Below, one piece after another: positions 1-7,054 of a stretch of DNA of 7,504 nt; positions within the stretch are counted from its first letter, which is position 1, and every line of letters starts with the position of its first letter. This stretch comes from an uncultured Cellvibrio sp. (lineage in GTDB: Bacteria > Pseudomonadota > Gammaproteobacteria > Pseudomonadales > Cellvibrionaceae). The notes below the pieces were generated by a model. The model had not been told where the DNA came from, did no database searches, and was given only the letters and a program-made list of their open reading frames with translations. The DNA lies in assembly GCA_946482345.1 (NCBI GenBank), contig CAMLRJ010000164.1, positions 1 to 7,504 of the forward strand, given 5' to 3'. The translations under genes and the position numbers were made by a program.

Positions 1-1176
1 AATCGGATACAACTTGCTGAGGGTGTATTGGGTATTGGGTACATAACCATAGGGGCCCTGATTCGCTGCAGCACATTCCGGATCACTCAGATTGGTGACC
101 AGATTGGGTAATGAATCGGGTTCAATAATCGCGATAATGCGCAATTCCTGATATTTCGGATCAGAGAAAATTGAGGCAATCACATCAATATACTCGGTGC
201 GATAACGGGCGGTGTCTTCCGCCGTTTGCTTCAATTCACCATTCGATGCAAGCGCGTGACAATCGCGATTTGGCAAGTCATAGACCACAATCTGAATCAC
301 GTTGGCTTTCTGATCCAGAGCGGCATCCAGATGATCACGCAGTCCGTAACTGCCATCCGCTGGATCTATTGCACCTATGCGATCCATCCACACAGCGGTG
401 TTGTAACCCGCCACTTTTGAACCACCGGTTTCAGCCATAGCCTTACCAGACCAAATCGGGTCAACGTACCATTGGGCATCAACAAAAGGGTTATCCAAAC
501 GAACGATATTGGTTGATGTACTGGAAGCAGATGAACTTGATCGACTTGAAGAACTTGAACTGCTGGAGCTCATCGAAGAGCTCAACGAACTTGAGCTGGA
601 TCGACTCGATGAGTTGGATGAACTTATCGAACTGGAACTCACTGACGTATTCGAACTTGAGCTGGTTGAACTTGAAATGCTTGAACTGGATTTACTGGAA
701 CTTGTATTCGAAGAACTTGATTTTGAAGTTGAAATGTTTGAACTTGTACTGGAATGACTTGAGCTGATAGAACTCGACTTACTGCTGGATACACTAGAAC
801 TGGTTGTCGAATTTGAACTGCTCACCGAACTTTTCGATGAAGAAGAATTGGAAGAAGTTGTTGATGCTGAACTGGATACAGGAATGATCACAACACTTGA
901 AGAACTCGATTTTGAACTTGAATTCACCGATACCAGACTGTTTGAGCTTGACATGGAGCTGACAAGATTAGTCGATGAACTGGATTGATTTGTAGTGGTA
1001 CTGCTTGACGAAACATTTGCAGAAGAAGATGTATTCACTGTACCGGACGAACTACTGATGGTAGCGCGGGAAGAACTGCTGTTGTTCTCTGTTCCACTGC
1101 TGCCACCACCACAAGCGGATAAGGTGAGTGTTGTAATCAACAACCCCGACACAAAAACCTTTTTGTTACTCAACAT
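1..1176 (-). CDS. GH6 cellulase (cellobiohydrolase-like), outer-membrane lipoprotein, 3' end cut by window edge
   Basis: The first 392 codons are present and the frame is open to the left edge. The ATG at 1174-1176 is preceded by GAGG five bases upstream. Residues 1-22 form a lipoprotein signal: Lys5-Lys6, a hydrophobic stretch, then lipobox Leu19-Ser-Ala-Cys22 followed by Gly-Gly-Gly. Gly at +2 is not an inner-membrane retention signal. Residues about 26-222 are a Ser-rich low-complexity linker. The catalytic domain begins near Asn229 (NPFVDAQWYVDP). It contains AVWMDRI, YDLPNRDC (Asp305, equivalent to T. reesei Cel6A Asp175) and IIEPDSLPN (Asp354, equivalent to the catalytic acid Asp221). 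GH6 enzymes cleave beta-1,4-glucan with inversion, many releasing cellobiose from non-reducing ends. The remaining domain, including the GGESDG-type region, lies outside the window, so exo versus endo action cannot be judged. Family assignment is firm; surface anchoring is inferred. Confidence 0.95.
   Translation of the reverse strand, partial: MLSNKKVFVSGLLITTLTLSACGGGSSGTENNSSSSRATISSSSGTVNTSSSANVSSSSTTTNQSSSSTNLVSSMSSSNSLVSVNSSSKSSSSSVVIIPVSSSASTTSSNSSSSKSSVSSSNSTTSSSVSSSKSSSISSSHSSTSSNISTSKSSSSNTSSSKSSSSISSSTSSSSNTSVSSSSISSSNSSSRSSSSSLSSSMSSSSSSSSSRSSSSASSTSTNIVRLDNPFVDAQWYVDPIWSGKAMAETGGSKVAGYNTAVWMDRIGAIDPADGSYGLRDHLDAALDQKANVIQIVVYDLPNRDCHALASNGELKQTAEDTARYRTEYIDVIASIFSDPKYQELRIIAIIEPDSLPNLVTNLSDPECAAANQGPYGYVPNTQYTLSKLYPI
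511..1101 (-). repeat. Ser-rich linker region of the left GH6 lipoprotein
   Basis: About 197 residues, dominated by Ser with scattered Thr, Asn, Lys, Ile, Val, Ala and a few Arg. It separates lipidated Cys22 from the GH6 domain. Both Ser codon classes (AGY and TCN) are used, often alternating, which produces the recurring TTCAAG/CTTGAA texture in the DNA. I see no fixed period. It is probably a flexible tether. Its antisense strand reads as an artefactual Glu/Leu/Asp-rich frame. Confidence 0.9.
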
Positions 1177-1220
1177 ATAAACCTCAACTGCTAAAAAGAA
1201 AATTGCGAAAATTTTTTCAA

Positions 1221-1231
1221 ACTGATTCAGT
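1221..1231. other. Short palindrome upstream of the left GH6 gene
   Basis: ACTGA-A-TCAGT is a perfect 5-bp inverted repeat with a one-base centre. It lies about 45 bases upstream of the GH6 start, between the GH5 terminator and the GH6 ribosome binding site. It could be an operator half-site pair, but a palindrome this short can arise by chance. No convincing sigma70 promoter was found in this AT-rich 60-bp gap. Confidence 0.25.
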
Positions 1232-1236
1232 GATAA

Positions 1237-1270
1237 AAAACAAAGAGCCGACTTGACGGCTCTTTGTTTT
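1237..1270 (-). terminator. Rho-independent terminator of the GH5 gene
   Basis: A perfect 14-bp inverted repeat (1237-1250 and 1257-1270) with a 6-base loop. The GC-rich core is GAGCCG/CGGCTC. On the minus strand it begins six bases after the GH5 stop codon, and its T-rich distal arm runs into further Ts. It separates GH5 transcription from the downstream GH6 gene. The A-rich proximal arm would also allow some bidirectional activity, but no plus-strand gene needs it. Confidence 0.9.
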
Positions 1271-1276
1271 ATTAAA

Positions 1277-3979
1277 TTACAATCCGTTTTTATTACCTAT
1301 CAGTGGTGCCATATAAGGCTTGAGCTTATCCACTTTCCAAGTGTGAACCGTATTCCAGTCATCCGTTAAAATACCGCCGGTATCACCCGAGTTGGGATTC
1401 CATGCCCAATATGTCCAGGAATATCCCTCGCTTCTTTGATCCATATATTTCAGGAACTCGTCAAACCATTTAACTGCAGCACTATTGGGTATCTCATCTC
1501 TCACACCGAATTCACCCACCAGCGTATGGCCAATATTTTTGCTGTAAATAAATCCAAATCGATCTTCCCAAATAAACGGTAAATTTTGCGGGAATCGATA
1601 ATCCCTGAACCAGGGTTGCAAATACACTTCCGGTCCATATTCGTGTGGTGAATAAACCAGTTTATTTTGGAATGTAATAGTGATTGGGTTGTTGATAACG
1701 CCTTGTAAATTACCGCCCCACCAGTATTTATTCAGTGCAGTTGATGTCGCATTCAAACTCTCAACACCTTCAACAATAATTAATGCATTGTTATTCACAG
1801 TTTGAATAGCATTGGCACAACGAATTGCAGCTTCGTTCCAGTTAAGGGAACTGGTTGGGCCTGCCCAGGCTGCTTCAAAATGCGGTTCGTTTTTCAGATC
1901 GAAAGCGGCAACAGCGTCATTATCGGCATAACGTGCGGCAATAAATTTCCAGTTATCTATCCATTTGGATTCGGGATAATCCAAATTCCAAATCCCTTCT
2001 ATCAAATAGGAATCCGGTTTACGTGAATGGGAATCCAGAATCACTTTTAATCCCAATTTTCCTGATTCGGCAATGATCGCATCCAACAAATCCAGAGGAG
2101 TTTGTGTTCCGTTCATCGCATTCAGCGTCAAATTAATATCCAAATCTTTCAACAAGAGTGTGCCTGCTCTTGATTCATCCAGCACATAGTCTGAGTAGGG
2201 AATGCGAACAGTATTAAATCCAACGGTTTTTATTTGAGCCAACATATCTTTGTAGCTACGTGCATTCAAACCAAATGGAATCATGTTTTTGGTTTCAAAT
2301 CCAAACCAGTTTACGCCGGTCATGCGTACTAAATGATTGTGACTGTCATAAAGTTTTGTGCCTTCAACACGCAACCAATTGGGCTTGCCGGTATTCGTCA
2401 ATTGTTGACTGGTTTTCACTGTTGCAGCTGTTTGTGTTTTTACAGGTGCGATAGTTGCGGTTGACCAATTGATATAGGGATCATTGGGGTTGAGTGTTGG
2501 AGGTACACCAATTTGCGAGAAATCAAATTCGAAACCTGGATTGGGTTCAATCTCACCGGTTTTCCATTTGAATGCAGCCAATCGTAATGGTGTGGTGGAT
2601 TTATTGAAAAAGAATTCAATTTTTTCTATGTGAATATCAACAGTCGCACCGTCTTTGGCTTGGAAGAAAAATTTTGATGCGACATTCAAATGGGGTTGTA
2701 AAGGCATTCCTTCCAAACCTGAATGCTTCTCACCTTCAAAATCCGATACCAAATATTTAAATTTTGTTGATGTATTACTCAGCGTCATTGGGGTTTTGGT
2801 TGCGTAATTTCCCCATTCAGTGGGCTTGTTGATGTCTGTTGTTTCAAACATTACGCCTATTGTTCCTGAGCCATAAGCAGTGACTTCTACATAGTCCAGA
2901 TCACTTAAATCCACCCCCGCTGCTTCAAACAACAGGTTGGCTCCTACACCGGCAAATCCGGGATTGGCAACAGTCATTTTTAAATGCAGTTCATTACCGG
3001 AAATCGCTTTACCAATGTTGTAAGCATTAATAGAAAGATTGTTCGCATTTTTCAAACTGGTGCCGTTTTTGTCAGCAAAGGTGTACCAGTAACCACCACC
3101 TTCGGTGTAATTTTCGCCACGATAAGTGGCCAAAGCTGCACCCAAATTATTTTGGTGATCGTTATCGGCAAAATTATCCAGAATGATGGAGTTGGGCGTT
3201 CCGTAATCGAAAATGTGAGGGTAGGGCAGCTTATAAATCGCGCCATCGGCCGAAACCAGATAGGGGTAGTCTGTGTCGAATACTGTCTCGCCTGGTTTTA
3301 CCGGTTCGTAGACTATATTGCCGGAGGCTGCCTGATCACCTTCAGGAGTAATAGACGGTGCCGAGCCAAAAGATGCTGCTGTAGCACTATTGGTTGTTGA
3401 ACTCATTGAAGAGCTTGATCGGGAGCTGGAAGACACAGAGCTGGATCGTGAACTTGAAGTTGAACTCGATGAACTGGATTTGGAACTTGAAAGCAAACTG
3501 GATGATGATTGTGACGAGCTTGATCTGGAGCTGGAAATACTGGACGTAGAACTTGAATTCGACGAACTCGACGATGATATCGAGCTTGATTGTGTACTCG
3601 ATGATTTACTGCTTGTAGAACTCGTAGATGAACTGGACTTTGATGTTGATTGGCTCGATGACTGCGATGAACTGACAGGGTTATTCAGTGAACTTGAAGT
3701 GACCACAATGGCAACCGAAGACTGTGAGCTTCTGCTTGAAGAAACACTCGAGATACTGATCGAGGAAGAGCTTACAACAGTGTTCAGGCTGGAAGTTGAG
3801 CTTGAAACAGCTGTTAGTGAAGATGATGTTGCGTTGTTTGCGATTTGGCTCGAACTGTTCGGGCTTGAACTCTTCAACTGTGAACTGGATGAACTCTTGT
3901 TTCCGTCGGTGTCCCCTCCACCACAAGCGGCCAATGCCAGGGAAAGCATAAAGCAGGTCGCCATCTTATATCCAATCAT
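1277..3979 (-). CDS. GH5 (subfamily 1-like) endo-beta-1,4-glucanase lipoprotein with central putative carbohydrate-binding domain
   Basis: Encodes 900 residues. The first ATG is preferred: GAGA lies seven bases upstream, and starting at Met6 would lose Lys5, the only charge of the signal peptide. Lipobox Leu16-Ala-Ala-Cys19 is followed by Gly-Gly-Gly, consistent with an outer-membrane lipoprotein. Residues about 29-197 are a Ser-rich linker. Residues about 262-460 form an unassigned beta-rich domain opening with LDNFADNDHQNNLG and GGGYWYTFADKNG. This resembles CBM11/CIA30-type beta-sandwich modules by eye. The GH5 domain spans about 533-895. It has GVNWFGFET, catalytic acid/base Glu698 (DLKNEPH), His779-Glu-Tyr781, nucleophile Glu823 (LVGEFG) and WTYWAWNPNSGDTGGIL. 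These closely match Acidothermus E1 (GH5_1), a retaining endoglucanase. It is flanked by HopJ upstream and a GH6 gene downstream, with its own terminator. Substrate is inferred to be cellulose or a related beta-glucan. Confidence 0.95.
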   Translation of the reverse strand: MIGYKMATCFMLSLALAACGGGDTDGNKSSSSSQLKSSSPNSSSQIANNATSSSLTAVSSSTSSLNTVVSSSSISISSVSSSRSSQSSVAIVVTSSSLNNPVSSSQSSSQSTSKSSSSTSSTSSKSSSTQSSSISSSSSSNSSSTSSISSSRSSSSQSSSSLLSSSKSSSSSSTSSSRSSSVSSSSRSSSSMSSTTNSATAASFGSAPSITPEGDQAASGNIVYEPVKPGETVFDTDYPYLVSADGAIYKLPYPHIFDYGTPNSIILDNFADNDHQNNLGAALATYRGENYTEGGGYWYTFADKNGTSLKNANNLSINAYNIGKAISGNELHLKMTVANPGFAGVGANLLFEAAGVDLSDLDYVEVTAYGSGTIGVMFETTDINKPTEWGNYATKTPMTLSNTSTKFKYLVSDFEGEKHSGLEGMPLQPHLNVASKFFFQAKDGATVDIHIEKIEFFFNKSTTPLRLAAFKWKTGEIEPNPGFEFDFSQIGVPPTLNPNDPYINWSTATIAPVKTQTAATVKTSQQLTNTGKPNWLRVEGTKLYDSHNHLVRMTGVNWFGFETKNMIPFGLNARSYKDMLAQIKTVGFNTVRIPYSDYVLDESRAGTLLLKDLDINLTLNAMNGTQTPLDLLDAIIAESGKLGLKVILDSHSRKPDSYLIEGIWNLDYPESKWIDNWKFIAARYADNDAVAAFDLKNEPHFEAAWAGPTSSLNWNEAAIRCANAIQTVNNNALIIVEGVESLNATSTALNKYWWGGNLQGVINNPITITFQNKLVYSPHEYGPEVYLQPWFRDYRFPQNLPFIWEDRFGFIYSKNIGHTLVGEFGVRDEIPNSAAVKWFDEFLKYMDQRSEGYSWTYWAWNPNSGDTGGILTDDWNTVHTWKVDKLKPYMAPLIGNKNGL
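3389..3895 (-). repeat. Ser-rich linker region of the GH5 lipoprotein
   Basis: About 169 residues between lipidated Cys19 and the first folded domain. Ser dominates, interrupted by single Thr, Lys, Arg, Asn, Gln, Ile or Val residues. There is no exact period. It matches the position and length class of the linker in the left GH6 protein, so both enzymes appear tethered in the same way. The long acidic frame on the opposite strand is a by-product of the Ser codons. Confidence 0.9.
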
Positions 3980-3995
3980 AATTAAATCTCAGTTG

Positions 3996-4023
3996 TTAAT
4001 AATGATATGGAATTTTACGTCAA
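3996..4023 (-). promoter_or_regulatory. Possible sigma70-like promoter of the GH5 gene (weak)
   Basis: On the minus strand TTGACG (4018-4023) is followed after 16 bases by TATTAA (3996-4001). The -35 match is good (5 of 6) and the -10 match moderate (4 of 6). The predicted transcript would start only about 10 bases before the ATG, overlapping the GAGA ribosome binding site. This makes it doubtful as the main promoter. Confidence 0.25.
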
Positions 4024-4083
4024 ACAGCCGATTTTCGATGAGGCGTATTTCTCATTGGTGAAATGGTCATCATAGGGATCGAC

Positions 4084-4126
4084 TATAGACAGTCGGGCCA
4101 GTGATAGTTAAATGCCCGACTCTATA
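4084..4126. promoter_or_regulatory. Large bulged inverted repeat upstream of GH5 / downstream of HopJ
   Basis: AGTCGGGC (4091-4098) pairs with GCCCGACT (4114-4121) across a 15-base loop. After a two-base bulge (4089-4090) the stem continues with TATAG (4084-4088) against CTATA (4122-4126), giving 13 pairs. It lies about 60 bases beyond the HopJ stop and about 105 bases before the GH5 start. No T tract follows on the minus strand, so an intrinsic terminator is not well supported. An operator or a leader hairpin of the GH5 mRNA are the alternatives. Confidence 0.5.
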
Positions 4127-4183
4127 TTAATTGCACCAGAAGCTATCCAATTTAAGGGGGGATGCACGCAATAAGTTCGTTTT

Positions 4184-4534
4184 TTATTCTTCGCAAAAAG
4201 CCGGTTTGGGATGCAACGCCGTCCCTTCAAACTGGATGCCTTGCCAACCAAATTTCATAAAGTTACGGATATTCTGATGATCGGTTGCATCGGGATTTTG
4301 CAATACATCTTTTCGATAATAATCACCAAACAATTGCAATGTTTGCTGCTCGGAAAGTTGATGCATTTGCGCAAAAAAGAAAATTTTGCATGAGCCATTG
4401 TTCTGGTTTGCCGAATTATGACTGTCGCCATTTTTAAACGCGGTGGGAGTGAATAGGTATTGGTTTTCTATGTACTCAATCACTTGTGAAAACGTGATTT
4501 GTGAGGGATCTGTATTTAATGGATTAATCAACAT
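4184..4534 (-). CDS. HopJ-family protein (conserved small protein, function unknown)
   Basis: Encodes 116 residues from the ATG at 4532-4534. A longer frame to 4639 would use TTG and begin inside the GH9 terminator, so it is rejected. GGAG lies only three bases before the ATG. This is short, and the adjacent TTG codon at better spacing could also serve. Family-typical blocks are FTPTAFKNG (28-36), NNGSCKIFFFAQ (45-56), and LFGDYYRKDVLQNPD plus DHQNIRNFMKFGW (68-97). The family was named after a Pseudomonas type III effector but is widespread in bacteria that are not pathogens. No signal peptide or membrane segment is visible, so the protein is probably cytoplasmic. Its link to cellulose degradation is unknown; it may simply lie between the cellulase units. 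Confidence 0.88.
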   Translation of the reverse strand: MLINPLNTDPSQITFSQVIEYIENQYLFTPTAFKNGDSHNSANQNNGSCKIFFFAQMHQLSEQQTLQLFGDYYRKDVLQNPDATDHQNIRNFMKFGWQGIQFEGTALHPKPAFCEE

Positions 4535-4546
4535 CGTCTCCAGGCT

Positions 4547-4570
4547 GGTAAAAAAGAAACGCTTTTTACC
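4547..4570 (-). other. AT-rich hairpin in the HopJ leader
   Basis: GGTAAAAA (4547-4554) and TTTTTACC (4563-4570) form an 8-bp inverted repeat with an 8-base loop. It ends about six bases before the GGAG of the HopJ ribosome binding site. It might influence translation initiation, or it could be chance in an AT-rich leader. No clear promoter was seen between it and the GH9 terminator. Confidence 0.3.
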
Positions 4571-4600
4571 TGATGTGAGTCTTGCCTGTAAATAGACAAA

Positions 4601-4632
4601 TAAATCGCACAGCGGCAAAGCTGTGCGATTTA
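4601..4632 (-). terminator. Rho-independent terminator of the GH9 gene
   Basis: A perfect 13-bp inverted repeat (4601-4613 and 4620-4632) with a 6-base loop, core CGCACAGC/GCTGTGCG. It begins nine bases after the GH9 stop codon on the minus strand and is followed by TTTGTCTATTTA, a broken T tract. It lies upstream of the chosen HopJ start and separates the two genes. Confidence 0.87.
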
Positions 4633-4641
4633 TTTTCAACC

Positions 4642-6984
4642 TTAATTACATACACTTCCTGTAACAGTCGGGATCTGGGTTGAGCTGCCGCTCTTGGTGC
4701 CCTGGAATCCGAATTCAACTGTTTGACCCGGTTGGATAGTGCCATTCCAGCTCATATTGCTGGCTGAGTAAGGATTGCTACCGCTGAAAACAGCATTCCA
4801 CAGGTTTGTCACTCTGGTTCCATCACTGTAAGTCCAGCTCACATTCCATCCGTTTATGCTGGAACTGCCTGGGTTGGTGATACGTATGGCCGCAGTGAAA
4901 CCTGTGTTCCATTGATTAGTGATGACATATTGGCATTTACCACCGGAAGCCGCACTTGATGATCTGCTGGAGCTCACACTGGACGACCGACTGGACGAAC
5001 TCAGGCTGGAAGAGCGGCTTGAGCTGGACAGGCTGGATGATCGGCTCGAACTCGACAGGGAAGAAGATCGACTGGATGACCGGCTTGAGCTGGAAATCGA
5101 TGAAGATCGACTTGAACTCGATATAGATGAGGATCTGCTGGAACTGGAAATCGACGAAGATCGACTGGATGACGAACTTGAAGAGCCCGGCACATTGTTG
5201 TTGGCCGCATAGTCATTGTAAAACGCCAGGTTCCAGGCAAAAGGCGCATTCCAGTTGATGGTGATCTCATTTACCGCATAAGCGTTGATGTTATCAGCCC
5301 AGCAGGTCGCAGGTCTGGATTTACAAGACGCTAACAGTGATGCGGAAGTGCTGTCTTCCAATCCTGCGTTGGGTCCACCGGAAAGTGCACCTGGTGGAGG
5401 AGAGGGATAATTACCATTAATGGCATTTGCCCAAAAGCGATGGTGCGGTTGGGTCGCAGTTTTGGTACCCAGGCCTGTTGCAAAGGAGGTTGAAAGAACG
5501 TTTTGTCCAAACAAGTAGTTCAAGCCCTTGCCAACGCCTCTGGCGAAAGCGTCGTTTTTGGTGAAGTCATAAGCAAGACCCATCAAAATCATCTTGTTGG
5601 TAACGGCTCCATTTGATCCCCAATAATAATCCGTGGTGGATGAAGGCGCCGGATAACCCGATGCATTTTGGGTCGTCAGATGACCGCTGGCGATACTGGT
5701 GATTTTCTGTTGTGCAGAAGTACGCAAACCAGCTGTTTGTGAGGTCGGTACTACAGCAAGCGATATCAAACCTGCCAGAGCTGTATCGGCCCAACCAAAA
5801 TCTACATTCGTAACAGAATAGTTGTTGATGGTAGAGAGGTATTTTGAATCACCTGTTGTCAGATAGAGTTCAACCGCTGCCCAGTAGAACTCATCAGAAA
5901 CAGTTTTGTCGCCATAACCCCCGCCGCCGTTGTCGTAGTTACCTGAGTAGATGTCATTTGGATTGGACTGAGCGGCGTCCCAAGCGCGTTTGGCTGCATT
6001 CAGGCAGGTATTGGCGAAACCGGAATCCAGATCTTTCCATATACGGGCTGATTGGGCGGCGACTGCTGCCAGATTTAATGTTGCTGCTGTAGATGGTGGT
6101 ACCAGTGCGCGTTGTTGAGGGTCTTCGTGCGGTGCCAGAGGGAAGCCAGTCCAACCCACATCATGCATTTTGTGGTGAACCATGCCTGCTTTGGTTTGAC
6201 CTGTGGGGACTTGCATGGCTAACAAAAACTCCATTTGCCAGCGAGCTTCATCCAGGATATCCGGAACGCCATTGGTGCTTTCCGGGATATTGAATTTTCC
6301 ATCATCAAGATTATTGGTGTTGCTGAAATTCTGTGCGCGCTCGTACATGTTGAGCAATGTCCAGACAGAGATGCCGCCATTGACCACATATTTCCCATGG
6401 TCGCCCGCGTCATACCAACCTTTGGTAACGTTCAGTGAATAGTTACAGGTGCCACTCCAGCAAGGTACGTTGATATCCCCCTTATTGGCGCCGCTGTTCA
6501 GGTGGCCAGCAGGACGTGACCACTTGCTATTGCTGGCGAATGAACCATTACCGCCGCCTGTGTATTGGGTCTCAATCGCGATACCACTGCGGTTGTGGTA
6601 GAAATACTTTAATGAGTCATAAAGTGCTGGCTTAAAAACTGTTGATGAAATTGCAAAGTTGTAGCTGGTATCACTGCCAACTGTCAGGCTAAAACCTGTT
6701 CCGGTTGCTGTGATATTGGAAAGGTCGATTTGGTGCAGTGAATCACCACTGGCAGCATCGAAACCCGAAGGTTGGGTTTGGCCTGTCGCAATAACAGTTC
6801 CGTTTTGTTTGAGCTGCCAGGTAAGTGCACTGGTGCTGCTCGTTTTGTAAGTGGCGGCTTTTACGCCGTTGGGCAAATAACCCAGTTGGTTTACTCGCGG
6901 GTTACCGGTTTGTGCGTAAACATTAAGTGCAGAAATGGCCAATATGCTTGTGCCAATCAGTTTAAAAAGGGATGTTTGTTTCAT
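4642..6984 (-). CDS. Secreted GH9 endoglucanase with N-terminal Ig-like domain and C-terminal CBM2
   Basis: Encodes 780 residues from the ATG at 6982-6984. An in-frame TTG at 7017 is rejected: the ATG has GCGAGA seven bases upstream and gives a clean type I signal peptide (MKQTSLFK..., cleavage after Val-Tyr-Ala24). Residues about 27-113 are the Ig-like CelD_N domain. The GH9 catalytic domain spans about 116-595. It has [11 protein letters not shown] (Asp192 and Asp195, the latter the likely catalytic base), PHHRFWA (513-519) and [15 protein letters not shown] with catalytic acid Glu573. Residues 601-680 are a Ser/Arg repeat linker. Residues 684-780 are a CBM2 closed by Cys684 and Cys779, with Trp692, Trp729 and Trp746 as the probable planar cellulose-binding face. 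GH9 enzymes hydrolyse beta-1,4-glucan with inversion, endo or processively. It sits between a GH6 gene and HopJ, with its own terminator. Confidence 0.97.
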   Translation of the reverse strand: MKQTSLFKLIGTSILAISALNVYAQTGNPRVNQLGYLPNGVKAATYKTSSTSALTWQLKQNGTVIATGQTQPSGFDAASGDSLHQIDLSNITATGTGFSLTVGSDTSYNFAISSTVFKPALYDSLKYFYHNRSGIAIETQYTGGGNGSFASNSKWSRPAGHLNSGANKGDINVPCWSGTCNYSLNVTKGWYDAGDHGKYVVNGGISVWTLLNMYERAQNFSNTNNLDDGKFNIPESTNGVPDILDEARWQMEFLLAMQVPTGQTKAGMVHHKMHDVGWTGFPLAPHEDPQQRALVPPSTAATLNLAAVAAQSARIWKDLDSGFANTCLNAAKRAWDAAQSNPNDIYSGNYDNGGGGYGDKTVSDEFYWAAVELYLTTGDSKYLSTINNYSVTNVDFGWADTALAGLISLAVVPTSQTAGLRTSAQQKITSIASGHLTTQNASGYPAPSSTTDYYWGSNGAVTNKMILMGLAYDFTKNDAFARGVGKGLNYLFGQNVLSTSFATGLGTKTATQPHHRFWANAINGNYPSPPPGALSGGPNAGLEDSTSASLLASCKSRPATCWADNINAYAVNEITINWNAPFAWNLAFYNDYAANNNVPGSSSSSSSRSSSISSSSRSSSISSSSRSSSISSSSRSSSRSSSLSSSSRSSSLSSSSRSSSLSSSSRSSSVSSSRSSSAASGGKCQYVITNQWNTGFTAAIRITNPGSSSINGWNVSWTYSDGTRVTNLWNAVFSGSNPYSASNMSWNGTIQPGQTVEFGFQGTKSGSSTQIPTVTGSVCN
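4945..5184 (-). repeat. Nine-residue (27-bp) tandem repeat coding the GH9 Ser/Arg linker
   Basis: Residues 601-680 repeat the unit [19 protein letters not shown]. Arg falls at 608, 617, 626, 635, 639, 648, 657, 666 and 674, so the period is nine apart from one 4-residue insertion. The hydrophobic position is Ile three times, then Leu three times, then Val. Five units share the Ser codon-class order TCN-AGY-TCN-AGY before the Arg, although third bases differ. This points to tandem duplication of a 27-bp unit. Confidence 0.9.
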
Positions 6985-6991
6985 TTCAATA

Positions 6992-6997
6992 TCTCGC
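6992..6997 (-). promoter_or_regulatory. Ribosome binding site deciding the GH9 start
   Basis: GCGAGA lies seven bases before the ATG at 6984. The GH5 gene has GAGA at the same spacing. The alternative upstream TTG would add eleven residues ahead of a normal signal peptide. Confidence 0.65.
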
Positions 6998-7032
6998 TCT
7001 GTAAATGAAAAGATCAATAAAACGTATTAATG

Positions 7033-7049
7033 CTATAAAGCGATCCCTA
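7033..7049 (-). promoter_or_regulatory. Putative regulatory motif upstream of GH9
   Basis: On the minus strand TAGGGATCG is followed after three bases by TATAG, about 50-65 bases before the GH9 start. A nearly identical arrangement (TAGGGATCG, two bases, TATAG) occurs on the plus strand at 4073-4088, upstream of GH5. This may be a shared operator or promoter element. No consensus promoter is obvious in the 70-bp gap. Confidence 0.3.
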
Positions 7050-7054
7050 CTAAA

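Noticed and set aside
2984..3400. 138-codon plus-strand frame inside the GH5 gene
   Set aside because: It is antisense to a clearly conserved coding region and shows no recognisable domain.
3390..4061. Long plus-strand frame rich in Glu, Leu and Asp opposite the GH5 linker
   Set aside because: It is the antisense reading of Ser codons (AGY/TCN give Glu/Leu/Asp-type codons). The same artefact appears opposite the other two linkers (509-757 and 4919-5212).
4184..4534. HopJ gene as evidence of a type III secretion effector
   Set aside because: The family is broadly distributed, no secretion genes are visible, and the context is enzymatic. The name is historical.
4535..4639. N-terminal extension of the HopJ protein by 35 residues
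   Set aside because: It would start at TTG three bases after the GH9 stop and be translated through the GH9 terminator. The ATG at 4534 gives a product of the usual family size.
4945..5184. Periodic repeat as a CRISPR-like array
   Set aside because: The repeats are in frame within a coding region, encode a protein linker, and have no unique spacers.
6985..7017. Eleven-residue N-terminal extension of the GH9 protein
   Set aside because: It needs a TTG start, would spoil a normal signal peptide, and the ATG at 6984 has a well-placed ribosome binding site.
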